A DNA stretch of 64,000 bases, from NCBI RefSeq assembly GCF_037126465.1, contig NC_088203.1, positions 79,766,168-79,830,167 of the forward strand, written 5' to 3'. Made by a program: the position numbers and the translations under genes. The notes below the pieces were generated by a model. That model did no database searches, was not told where the DNA came from, and saw nothing but the letters and a program-made list of their open reading frames with translations. Each line of letters starts with the position of its first letter. The stretch's first letter is position 1. The DNA comes from Ornithodoros turicata. Lineage: Eukaryota; Arthropoda; Arachnida; Ixodida; Argasidae. Positions 11,424 through 23,881 of the stretch are shown piece after piece.

Positions 11424-13084
11424 CAACAACAACAACATAGATGAATGGATGATGATGATGATGTTGGATGTTTCCCTGAGTTGAGTGCAGGACCCTACCC
11501 CATTCCAAAAAGGTTCACATGAAAGGGTGACGAGGGAAGGAAATCCCTACAGTTCGTGAAGGAGGCCGGTGGCCCTCAGAAAGGAAAGAAAAGCGCCAAG
11601 TGCACGGCACTGATGTCCGAGGTTACTCCATGGGCCGAGAACTTTGCAGATGTTGAATGGCCTCTGATCCAGCATTTCAAGTTGACATTTAAAGGCCCGT
11701 CGCTCGCGTACGTACTGGCTGCAGTCTTCGAGAATGTGTCGGATTGTTGCCGGGAAACCACAAGTTGTACACAGCGCCGTGTTGCTGTGGCTCAGCCTAT
11801 ACCGGAGTGCAGGGTTGAATGCGACGCTAAGTCGTAAACGACGCACGAGAGACGTAAAGAGGCGAGGGAAACCGCAAGGCATTTCAAATAAAAGCGTTGG
11901 GTCAACAGCACACAGAAGCGACCACCGGGTGAGGTCATGACACCATTCCTGATGGGCCCAAGGCGACGTCAACGCGGACAAGAGGGAGCGCCTATCCCCA
12001 TTCGAAAGTATGATGGGGACTGCTGAGCGGCGATGGTGAGCCGCAGTAGCTGTCTGATCCGCTACTTCATTGCCTCTTATTCCAATGTGGCTTGAGACTC
12101 ATTGGAGGATGAGCCGGTGGCTCCTGTCTTCTAAAACTTTGAGCGTCGTCAGGATGCTCATGGATGCCCATGATGATCCCACGGAGCCACGGATGCTCAT
12201 GTTGTTTATGGACTGCAGCGCTGCCCGCGAATCTGTGTAAACCACCCAGAGGCGGTGGTGGTGAACCAAAATAGACTTTAGGAATAGCAGGATGGCATAC
12301 AACTCCGCAGAGGTGGCCGAGGTGCGGTGCGATAGGCGGAACCCACGTGAAATTGACTCCTCTGGAATTACAAATGCCGCAGATGAGCCGCCAGTAGTGG
12401 AGGAACCGTCCGTATATACGGCAGTTTGGTTTTCGTATGCAGCGTCCATGCACTCCAGAGTAGCTTGCTTGAGGACTGGAGCAGGGGTTTGGCTCTTCGG
12501 CCCCTTGATCCCCGGGATGTGAGACGAGATGGATGGTTTCGGCAGTGTCCATGGTGCTACTGAAGAAGCAGTTGGGGCAACAGTGAATGCAGGTATATGG
12601 CCCGTTAGTTCTTGCGCACACTGCGCGATTTTGCTGCGGTTCCGCTTACGAAGCTTCTGTACCAGTGGGTGACGGCGATGGTGAGCGCGCAATCGCAAAC
12701 AGTGGCGGAAGGTTTCTCTCTTGCGGAGGACGCCAATCGGGAGTTCCCTGGCTTCGGCTACCACCATCCTCGTCTCAGCGCAACGCGGAACGCCAAGACA
12801 GGTCCGCAAGCTGCGCGCAAAGACGCAACGGAGCTTGTGTTCGGACGTCAGTGATAGTCCGTGCAACACAGGAATGCTGTAGACTACTGAGCCACGAACC
12901 AGCGCTTTGTGGAGTGCAAGAAGGCCCCGCTCAGTACATCCCCAGCGCAAGCCGGCAAAGTGACGTATCACATTTCCCCAACGTTGCGCCTTTGAAGTGA
13001 GATAGCCAATGTGTCTTGCCGACGACAGGTTGCGGTCCAACACAACACTGAGGAACCTATGGTGCCTGACCTGCCTTAGCATTG
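11424..13084 (-). mobile_element. LINE-C2: 5'-truncated RNase H-type LINE with target duplication
   Basis: Minus-strand copy of family C, about 1.66 kb, with a (GTT)n tail (plus-strand AACAACAAC at 11424-11436) and GATGAT next to it. Flanking duplication ACATTGAAAGAA at 11412-11423 and 13085-13096 (12 bp). It retains the RT thumb (VRHHRFLSVVLDRNLSS), the linker, RNase H with VYTDGSSTTGGSSAAF, AELYAILLFLKS and TDSRAALQS, and, in a second frame (11547-11981), the zinc knuckle CTTCGFPATIRHILEDC and FLSFLRATGLLHEL. A 12170-12200 rearrangement and frameshifts make it non-functional. Confidence 0.9.
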
Positions 13085-13142
13085 ACATTGAAAGAAACTT
13101 CCTAACTACAAGCGATATAACGCGTGGATTTGGTAACATAGA

Positions 13143-13450
13143 AGGGGGAGGGGGATATATTTATTAGAACAAAGAAAAAAATGTGTAAATAATGACAACC
13201 AATTTTTCAGTGGAATTTTGCCTGTTATGGTGTACATACGAATGGTAGATTGTGCATATTTTTAGCAGTGTGACATTCTTGTAACGTCAGTTTGCACGTA
13301 GAACATCTACGTTGTTATTGTGTTAGTTACAAGCAAAGTATAATCTGAGCACTTACTTGCGTACTTTGATAGTTATGTTAAATAAAATATTCTGAACAGA
13401 AAAAAAAGGAAAGGTCAGCCAAACGGGATGTCGGCTTGCTATTCCGCAAA
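13143..13450 (-). repeat. Poly(C)-tailed short element, minus strand, apparently interrupted
   Basis: GGGGGAGGGGGATATATTTA (rc of the AATAAA/poly C end) at 13143-13162 and GGAAAGGTCAGCCAAACGGG...GGCTTGCTATTCCGC at 13409-13447 are the two halves of the family consensus. About 210 bp of unrelated AT-rich sequence separates them, between GAACAAAGAAAAAAA and GAACAGAAAAAAAA, which may be a target duplication. Confidence 0.5.
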
Positions 13451-15050
13451 GAAAAAATGAAAAATGCTCGAGAGTGGAAGGCTGTCTGTGGTCTGCAAAA
13501 ACCCAGTATACTACTGCAGAAATGCGTATGAGAAAAGTTATGTACACGTAGTCCCCGGAAAACATTATAGGTGTCGAATGGGTTACTTTATTTCCTTCCC
13601 TACATAGACGTCAGCAATGCCTTTACTGCCTTTCCATTTTTTTCTTTTTCTCCATAATCCTCCCCCTCCCCTTTACTGCAGAGATTTTCACCGCTAGGCC
13701 ATTAGTAAGGCTTGCCCTTGCAGAGTTCTGACATTGTCAACATCCCCAGCTTCGGTGTGCTTATTTTGTTTCAGATAAACAGGGTCGCAGAAATCACCTC
13801 ATGAATCGTGCTCATTAACTACTCGACTTCACTCGTCTGGGCTCACTTTTTCTCTCATCTGGTACATGGTTTGCATACAAAGTGGAGTATTGTTCTCTGA
13901 GCTCTCTGTATCTAATTAAGAGGGAAAGATTATAATAGGAAAAAAAAAAAGTGTGAGGGAGAATCTCATGCATTTACGGCGGAATATTCACGGTGCCATG
14001 TATACTATATAGCATGCTTCGCTGACTGTAAGATAACACGACTGCAACATATTTAGTAGCATCATACATGCAAAACAGTAATGCCGACAGGTGCACAGAG
14101 AGAGTTATTATAGCACAGCACCACTCTTTGGAGCTGCTGCTCTGAAAATTAGGATAAATGGACTTGCCTTATTTTTATAGACAACCCCTGTTGATGATTT
14201 CAGGCTGCACACAGCAAACGTGGATTCTCGCCGTGTTTCGTTACTTTTCTTTGTATACCAACACACTATACCGTGAAATGTCTCCGATGAATAATAACGT
14301 ATCAGGTACACCGTACAGCCTAGGGGGAAATGCTTCCAAGCATTGGCACCTGGACACGGATGGGCACCCGGCGTGTGTGCCTCCGGGTATGATAACCAGT
14401 TTAAATACCACTTTGACAGTCATGTAGTTGTGCACGCATCACTGAAGTTTGAAAGGTTATCGATCTTAATTCTGACGGGCTTATGCTTATGGGTGCGCGG
14501 GAAGAGCTGTATTAAGTGGTCGGAACAAGATAATCATATTTATCTCCTTCGTAATTTGTGACGTACGTTATTGATGCTATTTAAAGGAGTGTACCTTCCG
14601 CGCTGCCGATGCGATAGCTAGATGACGGACTTTGCCCTCATCATGAAAGGAAGTTTTGTAGCATTTAATTTGATACCATTGGGCACGCTTGCAAGACAGC
14701 GTTCACCGTCTATATTATGCGTGTTTAAAAACGGGCAAGCCACTGCTAGACGTAGCAGCCTTAACGTCATCTGTGGGAGGAGCGCGTTATGCATATCTTC
14801 GAACTCTAGTTTAGTCCTCTTACACTCTATGACAGAACTGGACTCACATTGTGATTTTTGTGCCCTTGTACACTGACATTATCTGCCCGTCACCATATGT
14901 CACCTCAACATTTCATCTCTCCGACTAATCAGAGTGCCCTGGGGTGGTGAGCCGCATAATAAGCTGGAAATTTCCTCACTCGTAGCTTAAAAGAGCAGTC
15001 TATAGGCAGACACCTTTGTTTCCGTTTTTGGTCGGTATGGAACGTTAGGT
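13451..15050. other. No gene recognised
   Basis: Short open frames only; T-rich at 13630-13670, A-run at 13940. Nothing assignable. Confidence 0.5.
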
Positions 15051-15059
15051 ACCCGAAAA

Positions 15060-15425
15060 CCGCTTTCGCACAATCGGTACAACCGTAGCGAACTCGCGAC
15101 GCCTATACAGCAGCCTCCGAATCTCTCGTGCGCGACACATACTCATTCACCTTCACAATACACACGTCACGAGCGCCGGAAGCCGAGTCACCCATGTGAC
15201 GTGCGTAGCAGGGACGCACCTCTTTGTATCTGGGGTCACGTGATCGAAGTGACGTCGGCCACCATCCGTCAGCGATATCGCTCTGGAATGAGCGTCTGCC
15301 ACCGCTTCCGAGACGAATGAGAGGGCTCTTTCTCACAAACGTCACACTTAGAGAAGGTGTGGCCTGCAGTTCAAGCGCTCAAAGCACTCGCCGCGGCAGC
15401 GCTTTGTAAAATGAGATCGCGTCGC
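15060..15425. promoter_or_regulatory. CpG-rich segment with CRE/E-box-like motifs
   Basis: Markedly more CpG than its surroundings, with ACACGTCACGAG, CCATGTGACGTGCG, GGTCACGTGATC and GAAGTGACGTCGG between 15163 and 15258. TGACGTC and CACGTG are the cores of CRE and E-box sites. No exon with clear splice sites is attached, so a promoter role is only a suggestion. Confidence 0.25.
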
Positions 15426-16284
15426 AGTGAAAAAGAAAAAAAAAAAACTTTGGGCATAAATATGTTATGGTAATACCTTTTATACACTGCTTTACAAGAT
15501 AACGGCAGTTTTTCGCCATCTTGGGTATTACTTTAATGCTTCTTTAACGTTCAGCTGAAGTAGTTCAACAACGTCGAGTTAATGAGAGCCTATAGCGTGG
15601 AGATGAAAGTTTCCGTTAGAAAGGCACTCGGTTACTTCCGAATTCTTCAAATAGAAGGAGCAATATGCGACGAGAAAAGGGCCTCAGAAACGGGCCATAA
15701 AATATTCCCGCTGCCTTCGAATTTGCGAGCTCTATTCAGCTTCCCATTCATCCGCTCTGCGGTAAAATAAACCTGTCGGCACTTTCAACCCTCTGCCACT
15801 CGAAATACGCAGTAAAGGGTACGCGTCTCAGACGAACGGAGGTCCAGAAATAAGGCGGCTAATAAACGATGCGGAAAGATTAAAGCTCGCCTTTTCCGCG
15901 GCGAGTTTAAAAACGGCACCCGTCACCGCCATTCGTCACCCTTAACTGCTGCGTACTGCCTTATAAGTGCCACAGACTGTCCCGTGCATGAGCGTCGCCT
16001 TAAACACAATTTTTGGGGGGGTTTCTAGCTCCAGACACAATTTTTAAAAGCACTTTTCTGGTGTAAATGTCTTGTCCTACTGCCTCTGTGATGCGAGCCT
16101 CACGCCATACAGACTGGTGTTTTCTAACACAGTTGCACTGTTATTGCGCCCTTCAGTTCCATTGCAAATGGCGTATATTACAGAAAACACCAATTTGTTG
16201 ACCTGTACCTAATATTTTTGTAAAGAATCCCTCCAAATGGTGTATCGATCATACAAAAAGCACCATTTCAAAGTACACGTTCGA
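15426..16284. other. No gene recognised
   Basis: Unassigned sequence with poly(A) at 15428-15446. An ORF of about 60 codons (15582-15770) has no recognisable domain. Confidence 0.45.
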
Positions 16285-16640
16285 GAGAAAACGTCATGTC
16301 AGAGCGCCCCACCTGCCTCACTTGTCAAGTGCACGGCGACCTCTGCCATGCCATCCTTGCTTGTGGGCAACATCACCAAGAAGGGCGTGTACTCATGGAC
16401 ATTGCTATGCAACGTATCGACCAACAGCTGTTCAACCTCGCGAAGATTCTTGGACCGTGATCGAACGCTGCCCACCAGATGCAAGGCCGTCGTGTGCTTG
16501 CAGAGTTCATGCGCTCCACCGGTCTGGCAACGGATCTTTGAAAGTGCTCCTCCCATCATCATCCCCTCATCTGTTCCCAATGGGCAATAGGGAACTGTAC
16601 TGCCCCATCATCATCCAATGTGTGCATGCGTGCGTGTGCG
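16285..16640 (+). mobile_element. 3' end of an RNase H-type LINE (knuckle and C terminus)
   Basis: One frame reads CPTC, then HGDLCHAILACGQHHQEGRV, NLAKILGP, a stop where family C has Trp, HQMQGRRVLAEFMRSTGLA, then stop. This parallels LINE-C (HILEDC, ICKVLGPWSNPGHQ, FLSFLRATGL). The 3' UTR carries CATCATCATCCCCTCATC and TGCCCCATCATCATCCAATG, then TGTGTGCATGCG. The same UTR block is found on the minus strand at 54740-54870. Confidence 0.65.
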
Positions 16641-16649
16641 TTTACAGAA

Positions 16650-16800
16650 AACACTAAGCGAATATTCGAATTTTTCGTCGGATATCGAAGCCAATAATTC
16701 TATATGTTCGACTCAATTTCGGAATCGATGACAGAATTTCGAACCGAAACGAGGCTTCCTCTAAACCGAATGTATTCGAATAATTCCGAAGCTGCACACG
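16650..16800. repeat. TTCGAA/ATTCGAA-rich repeat
   Basis: Multiple copies of TTCGAA-like motifs (ATATTCGAATTTTTCG, GTATTCGAATAATTCCG). Such interspersed motifs resemble subterminal repeats of DNA transposons, but I see no convincing terminal inverted repeats. Confidence 0.3.
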
Positions 16801-17660
16801 TAAGACGGAAAAAGGCACCACGAGAGGGCATGAAGCAATGTGAGCGCTACTTCATATTCTGATCCTTATGAATATATCGCCGTATACGTGCTGTACATAT
16901 GTTTATTTCCGTACGTGTGTTGCATATGTGTCCGGTGTGTTTATAATTACGAGTAATCGCTACGTATTCGCTTACGCTACGTAATTCGTATACGCGCTTT
17001 TATATAGTCGCACATGTCTAGAAAATGCCATTTCAGTATGGTGTATCGCATTTGAAACTATTCCAGACGGGCGTTTTGCGAACACATTTTCATACCCTGT
17101 TATTACACCTTTCAGTTCAACCTACGGAATTACATACATAGAAAAAAGTAACCACTTTACGCGTTTCGTAGACGGTCCACATTTACTGAACACTTTACGA
17201 GGGCCGTGTAAAATGCACCACGGCTGCCATTCGGAATGGGCACAGAGGGAGAATTCTTGAGTTTTGAAGAAAGGACATCAGTCACTGCATATACCATCTT
17301 CAAAACCGAAGAGTCTTCCCCAAGCTTCTTCTTCGAGATGTTGGGGTCGACAATATATTTTAACTCTTCTCCCCCTCATTTCCTCAAGTGACTTCTTGTC
17401 AGCCCTTTTGGTAGACAGTTTGTAATAAATTTGGATATTCGACATTTAAACTCAAATTCACACTCATATTGACTCATATTTTTATTTACCTTTAAGCTTT
17501 TAGATGTTTGTATTCAAATTAAAAATCGTGCAATACGTGTCCGGATAGAAGCATTCTTTTGTTAAATTGAATCGAGTACAGAATTATGCAGCTGACACCA
17601 GATTTTGGTTCAACGGTGACACTGACATTGACTAAGGTGCACCTTGATGGACGACATGAG
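16801..17660. other. No gene recognised
   Basis: AT-rich sequence without coding signal; runs of ATATG and TACGTA. Confidence 0.4.
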
Positions 17661-18895
17661 AGTGATTAAAGGGGTTGTGAATCCAATTTGAAATATTACA
17701 CAAAATGATGTTTGAAATGTAGATTTATGTGTGCAAACATCTCCGTCGAAACCCCTTCGCAATGCGCTCCCGCGCCACGGAGTTAGCACCGAGCGCGCAG
17801 CGGAAGTAAGCAGGTACCGTCCTCGTGACGACGCCTGTAAACAGGGACGCGGCGAGCGCTGGGACACGACCACAGGGGTGGCATCCAATGTATTGCTCCG
17901 TAGACGAAAGCGGGCTGGACGAACCCAATGCATCCTGGACAGGTCCTGGTCGCACGTCACAGCAAACGTCAAGGTACACGTGACCTTAAAGATGGCGGCG
18001 CCCGTGATCAGCGGCCAAACAGTTTGTAAACAATGCGGTTGTTGTTTCTGCGCACCGTTTTGGATGTCTTTCGATCACGGTAATTTTTTTTATCCGATAA
18101 TCTCGCAGTAAAACGCGCAGTTTTACACATAAGGCTTCGTACTGTTGAAGACTTTCACCCCAGGCCATGGTCATGATTTAGTTGTTGTTGTTGTTGTTGA
18201 AGACTTCCAAAGATGTAATGACGACCGCGCGTTAAGACTCATCGAGCCGATGCGATGTACTTAAACTAATGCGAAATGGGCTACCATGTTGCGGAAGAAG
18301 CACCGCATAGTTCACGTTGGCAAAATACGTTCATCTGGCGTCATGACGACGAAAATATGTCGGTAAGCGGCAAAACGACACGTAAAGAAAGTCACATGAC
18401 CTGAAAATGACGTTTCCTACAACCTGCGACCAAGACAAGATGGCAGTTTTGCCAAGAGCACACGCTTGAGGGTGGTTACAACAACAATGGCGAGTTTGTG
18501 TCACCCGCTGTGGACGAGACGCGGCTAAGTGAAATGAGCGGAAGGGCTATGACGTACTGCTGGGAACACGGTTGTCTAAAATCTCCAGTCCGTGACCGAG
18601 CCAGGCGCCCACAGCTCCATATAGACCCCATAGTTTGAGATAATTCAGGAAACACTGGACATACGACAAATGAAAATGCGTCGTGATGCGTAGCAGCCAG
18701 CCAATCAGCAGCCTCTCCGTTTGGCTCGCCTTTCGGCCGGTCCTGGCTACTATTGACCTCTACTGGTTTTCATGCCTGGTGCCCGTTATTCCAAAATAAC
18801 TAAGACAATTTTGACAGGCTAAATACACATTTATTGATGAAACCTATAGACTCAAATGTTTGACTCATATTATATGAGTCAAACGGAAATGGAGG
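17661..18895. other. CpG-rich block after an AAAGGGGTTGTGAA motif; no gene recognised
   Basis: From 17740 to 18075 the sequence is CpG-rich and contains AAGATGGCGGCG (17988-17999). A (GTT)n run is at 18181-18199. The motif AAAGGGGTTGTGAA at 17669 recurs at 40623 and, inverted, at 20627. I find no coding sequence. Confidence 0.3.
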
Positions 18896-19560
18896 GATTT
18901 CCCTACACACCCCTTGGGGGGGGGGGGGGTGGACACCCTCCCTGCATTTTTGGAACCCCCCCCCCCCCCTGAAATTTCTCAGGTGACACCACCCAGCTCG
19001 GCCACCAACACATTCTAGTAGTGAGTCCGGCGCAGCGAATTACATCCTGTACTATCAAACTTGGGCTGTAGGACCACAGTGATGCAGATGATCCTACCAT
19101 GCATTTGTCCAAATTCATCTGAAAATCACTGTTCCATTCATATAGTACGCGCACACGAGAAAAAATGCGTTCGGGGATGCAAACTCAATGTGAATCACAA
19201 GGAATCATTTGCGCCCAACTCAATCAAGCGAGGTATTCTGCTTTTTTCGTCTGAGGTCTTCACCGTTGGTTGCTAGGTATTCATTGAGTTTTGTGAGCCA
19301 AGGTGAAAGTCTTTTTTCTTTGTCGGTCGTGCGATTATGCATCTTAATGTTGAAATGCCGCTCATAATGAATCTGTATTCTACTGTACTGTGTTGTAACG
19401 TATTAACACCATTGTGCCACGGTTCTTTCCGTGTCTAAGAAAAATTTCGTAAGTGGACCCTTTACCAAGCATACCCCCCCCCCCCTTGAAAGCTCGGCAC
19501 CACCTCAGCAGTGAATTTCTGGGGAAATCACTGTTCATATATTCACTGTGCGCACAGGAC
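18896..19560. repeat. Two diverged copies of a poly(G)/poly(C)-containing repeat
   Basis: 18955-19155 and 19470-19560 share, in order, poly(C), a CACCAC..CTC.GC segment, AAATCACTGTTC, a CATAT..AC.GT..GCGCAC segment. The first copy also has a G-run at 18905-18928. Unclassified. Confidence 0.35.
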
Positions 19561-20167
19561 GTTTCGTTCGTTGAATAGACTGCAACCGAACCAAGTTCGA
19601 ACTTGCAAAGAGCATACAGGCTACTTCTAGGCGAGCGAGGTCCACGAGTGTGTGCGTTTCACAAATGAGCATCTTCTTCTCATGCTGGCGATGCACCGAA
19701 GGTCACACAGTCACGGGAAATACTTGTGTAGTTACGAATCCTGTCTTCTTAGTTACTGTATTTGAAAATGTGACAGTGCTCGAAAGTGTTCCTCAGGCGT
19801 CAATTTCGCCACAGCATTCCAGTACCGAACCGCCTAGGATGTTCGTAGGTTGATACTTTATCTGGGAACAGTACATGGCTGGAGTCACTCTATAGCTCAC
19901 GAACAAACCCGCGAATACACTTTCTCTTTGATCGTTGTGGTCGCAGCGACCTTGCTAGGAATGTGCCCGCCTGGCCGACTGCCCGCGAAAAAGTGAGCTG
20001 TCAGCTATTTCGAAACTTTCTCAACCTATCCCGGAGCGCGCAACCTCCTTCGGCCAATGGGCATCCGTCATGATGCCTAACGAAGTAATACAACGTGACT
20101 GTGACGTGAAATTATTTTTCTGCTGCCGCGAATGCGCGGAGCCATGGGGGCCTGGCCGAGCAGTCTC

Positions 20168-20354
20168 CTATCGGCGATGTCGCGCCAGGAAGGTCTATAC
20201 CATTACAGTCTCCGAGGTATGGTCACGCAGCGCCGCCTGTCGGGAGAGAGTACCATCGCATTCTCAGCGTCGTCTGCTGGGAGAGCAGTTCAGCGCGGCC
20301 TCCCCTCGGGGAGGGTATTGGAACAGTTCCTTCTTGCGCGACATCGCCGATAGC
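20168..20354. repeat. Imperfect inverted repeat (hairpin)
   Basis: CTATCGGCGATGTCGCGC starts at 20168, and its reverse complement GCGCGACATCGCCGATAG ends at 20354. Similarity continues inward for roughly 50 nt with mismatches, leaving a loop near 75 nt. It may be a small foldback element. Confidence 0.55.
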
Positions 20355-20859
20355 GGATCGCTCCGCCATGGGCTGGGGATTTGAGACAACCGTGCCTCCA
20401 ACAGTACAGTCACAAAGCAACTGGTCAAGGCGTCACTTCCCGCCAAATACATGGAGCTGCCCGGCACCGCTTGGTCCACGGCCGGCGGGGGCCGCAAAAA
20501 CGGGAGATTTTTAAAACTGTGGCATAGAAAAATAATGGATGTGGGAGGTGGGACTTCGCGTACGGAGTGCGTGGAGTGAGGCGTACAGACTGTGCCAGAG
20601 ACAAAGTTCCATCCGTGTGATTTCTCAACCCCTTTAAGGACTGTTTTGAAATATTATAAAACTAATCGTGGAGTTTTGTCTGAAACAATAATAACGATTT
20701 AGTTGCTTCGCAGAACAAAAAACCGGAAGTGACAGATTGTGACATCACGACGGCGAAAACGCTGGCCATACGATTATATTACCGAATATGTAATTGAACT
20801 ATTTTGCAGGTGACTCAGAACGAAATAGAATTAAATAATGTGACATCGCTTGCTGTGGT

Positions 20860-20921
20860 CCCCGGCTGTGGTCCTTTCCTTCTTCTTACTTTGCATTAAA
20901 CATATTCCCCCCCCCCCCCAA
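20860..20921 (+). repeat. Poly(C)-tailed short element, truncated copy
   Basis: GGTCCTTTCCTTCTTCTTAC, then GCATTAAACATATTC, then poly(C). It matches the terminal part of the family consensus, with AATAAA changed to ATTAAA. Confidence 0.4.
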
Positions 20922-21750
20922 GCTCAAAGAAAGAAGAAGAGGAAACTAAAAGAACCCAATATGTTCAGCCTTTTCAGAAAGAGCAGGCTCGGTTAACTGG
21001 CAAAGTACTAAGTGGTCGTCAATCATGGCGTCAACTAAAACCATTTGCGTGCTATCTCCGTTGGTCATGAAGGGTTGCGTTGTTCACCGACTCCTTGAGT
21101 CACAGAATTGCTTTGTTGGCTCTACGGTATGAGCCACAGAAGATTGTGAACTCACAGAACTAAAGGGTTAATTGGACATAAACCTGCGTCCGGGATGCAA
21201 GCTAGTATCTTGGGGGCGTACTCATCTGTCATCACAACCTACAAGGTTATTACCGGTGTTATGTGCCCGAGCAGTGAAGTCGTTCTGTGCAGTCTGTCGT
21301 TTGCACGGAAACCGAAAGAAGCCGAACTTATCCCCCTTGCTGTCATTCCTTTGCAACTGCTGAACGAACGTGCTATTACATTACCAAAAAGTGTTCCCCT
21401 CCATAAGTTCACTATAAGTGTTGCTTCTCACCGCAAAAATATGCAATCCGATGCCATGTGGATACGAATGGCAGACGATGAATCAGAACCAAACCGTTTC
21501 GCCGAAGTCCCTATTAATACGCCACTGTCTTACGGATGCTCCGTTAACATTTTATGAAATGGCCCTCATCTTTGCAGTCAACGCGCGTGGAAATGCGTGG
21601 TCTGCGCTGTCGCTGCGTTGCTACGTGCATTAATGTGTCCCACCTGAGGAGATCTTACGAGCTTCGTGCGTCACAAAGCTTAATTTCAATATGCTCGTGT
21701 GGCTTTGTAACCTCCAAGGCGGCATTTCCTCGGCCATGAACGTGCGCTTC
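20922..21750. other. No gene recognised
   Basis: Open frames of about 120 codons or less (for example 21195-21557) show no domain I know. Confidence 0.4.
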
Positions 21751-21754
21751 CGAG

Positions 21755-22060
21755 CTTCAGTGCGTCGTTAGGCCCCGCAGAAACAGTCCGCCTCCTTATT
21801 GATACGCCTCGCCACATATGTGGGTGTGGCACGTTGCTCTCCATACTATCTCAATTAGGACTGGAAATGTGAAAGGCAGCAAATGATAGCGCAACCCCCT
21901 CAAGAAAAGGCATAATACTCTGGAGAACCATAAATCATCGGAGCAGAAAGTTCAATTGGGGATTATCCCCTCGTGCTTTCCAACTGGTGCACTCTCTTGT
22001 AGATGTGTGGGTTGTGCCATCTCTGCACGAAGTGGATCCGGAATAAAAGATTGTGAAAAA
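21755..22060 (+). mobile_element. Possible LINE C-terminal fragment
   Basis: One frame reads GPAETVRLLIDTPRH then LLSILSQLGLEM, resembling the knuckle and tail of RNase H LINEs (AETVEHLLL.CPRH, L..LG). Preceded by normal sequence and followed by a possible polyadenylation signal (GGAATAAAAGATTG, 22038). Short and degenerate. Confidence 0.35.
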
Positions 22061-22701
22061 AGCTTCTGTGACTTCCTGGTGCGCTGCTGTTTCTGAAGTG
22101 GGAAGAATGGTATTCATGGAGACGCCAACTTGCAAAAAGTAGTTAACTTCTATGTGGGATACAAACAGATATGGAATCATGGGTTTGTCGTTGGCGTAGA
22201 GCGAAACCCTCTTGTATATACCTTCCGTGATTTAGCATATTGTGTCTGTTGGACGAGGGAAGTACGATCTTATTAATGTTCTTTTTAATGTACTGTTTTC
22301 AGGCTGAACGTCACACGGACGAAGCAGGCGGAATGCACTACGACATGGCCGCTGTGACAGGTGTTTCACAAGAAATCTGGGAATATTTGGGCATTCAGTC
22401 AGTGTGACATTGTGCTGTGGCATGCGGCCACTATACGCACGGCCGTATCATGGAAAGTCGGAAACATACTTATAGTTATATGGTTGTCAAGCATCTTAAT
22501 GGTCTACAAAAGGTGCTGTCATTATACGAAATACGTTCTGCTACGACAAATGGTGTACTAGAGAAAGTGGTACACTGGATCTTTCAAATGCGTCTTTTGT
22601 TACGTCTCTGACATCTTGGGTTGTAATTGTTTTTTTTTATATTTCTGTTCTATTTACATGTAAAGGAATAGCTTGCCTCGTCTTTGACGGGAATACTTCC
22701 G
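22061..22701. other. No gene recognised
   Basis: Nothing assignable; T-run at 22630-22640. Confidence 0.4.
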
Positions 22702-22794
22702 TAATGTAAAAAACCCCGAGACTAGGGAACACGAAGGGACAGACACAAACACGAAGTCCCTTCGTGTTCCCTAGTCTCGGGGTTTTTTACATTA
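22702..22794. repeat. Perfect 39-bp inverted repeat with 15-nt loop
   Basis: Arms 22702-22740 and 22756-22794 are exact reverse complements, from TAATGTAAAAAACCCCGAG through GGGAACACGAAGGGAC. The loop is AGACACAAACACGAA. The loop and arm share ACACGAAG, so a shorter repeat may be embedded. It could be a foldback repeat, a small-RNA hairpin or an assembly artefact. Confidence 0.85.
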
Positions 22795-23881
22795 TGCATC
22801 ATCTTCACCAGCTCGCTTGCTTCCTAGCATTTTTTCATTGTCATACTTCCATATTTTTCTTTTTCAATCAATCAGTCAGGCAAACAAAATGATAAATATA
22901 AACATGATAAAAAAATAGAAGAATGAAGGTATAGGTGCGGGTTAGTGCAGTATAATGAAAGAGCAAAGAATAGGCATAGGTATGACACATTATCCTCTTC
23001 AGCTGAATCCGTAATTTTCAACACATGATATAGAGTAATCAAAACGTGTGCTGGAATCTCGTAGGTGTCTTCTTTTCTTCTTTTTCGACGACTGTCTTGC
23101 TACCAACCGCGTTTAATGCCACGATGGAACACTAATATTTTTTGTTACTTTCACTTCTGCTGGACGCGCTTAGAAAAGCTGTGTAGCGTTTCCTACAACC
23201 TCTGTATCATTAAACCTAATTGCATCATTCAGAGCTCGGCGTCGGCTGTGACTGGCTCGCTCCCATGGAACAGCATACCTCCATATCGGCAGGAAAACAG
23301 GTCACGAAAATGCGGATATCTCTAATTGTATACAAACTACCACGTTACGCGTTGCCGAAAGGCTAACGGTACGTGCGACGACATCAATTTTCGTTTTTCA
23401 GCTAGGTACAACCAACCACGAAAAGGCAGAGCGACCACTTCTAAGCTGTCAAATTCAAAACAGTGAAAAGGCAAGGGGACACAATGACTTCCTCCACCAC
23501 CTACTTCGTTATTAAAAAAGCAAAAAACATTGAAATATACTCGTGTAAAAACCGGTAAAAGACATGAGCTGTACGGGGGCACAGAGTGAAGCTAGCACCG
23601 AAAGGATAGTGTGAGAAATTTTACGTTTTGTTGGGAATCTTCCGCGAATAATACTCGAATATGCAACGAATTATCACCATCATCGTCGTCATTATCATTG
23701 GACATTCTTTTTCGTACCGAAACAGTGCGCGCTACATCATTTAATGAGCACCTCATATTTTTCTTTCACCTCCAATTCCTATTCCAATGAGCACCTCACT
23801 GTGTGAACTAGCCCGTCAGGGCCGTGTACCATTCACTGAGAGCATATTCATTATGTTTGGAAGCGCTCGCGGAGACACATA
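22795..23881. other. No gene recognised
   Basis: Low-scoring open frames only. A short direct repeat AATGAGCACCTCA occurs at 23743 and 23787. Confidence 0.4.
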
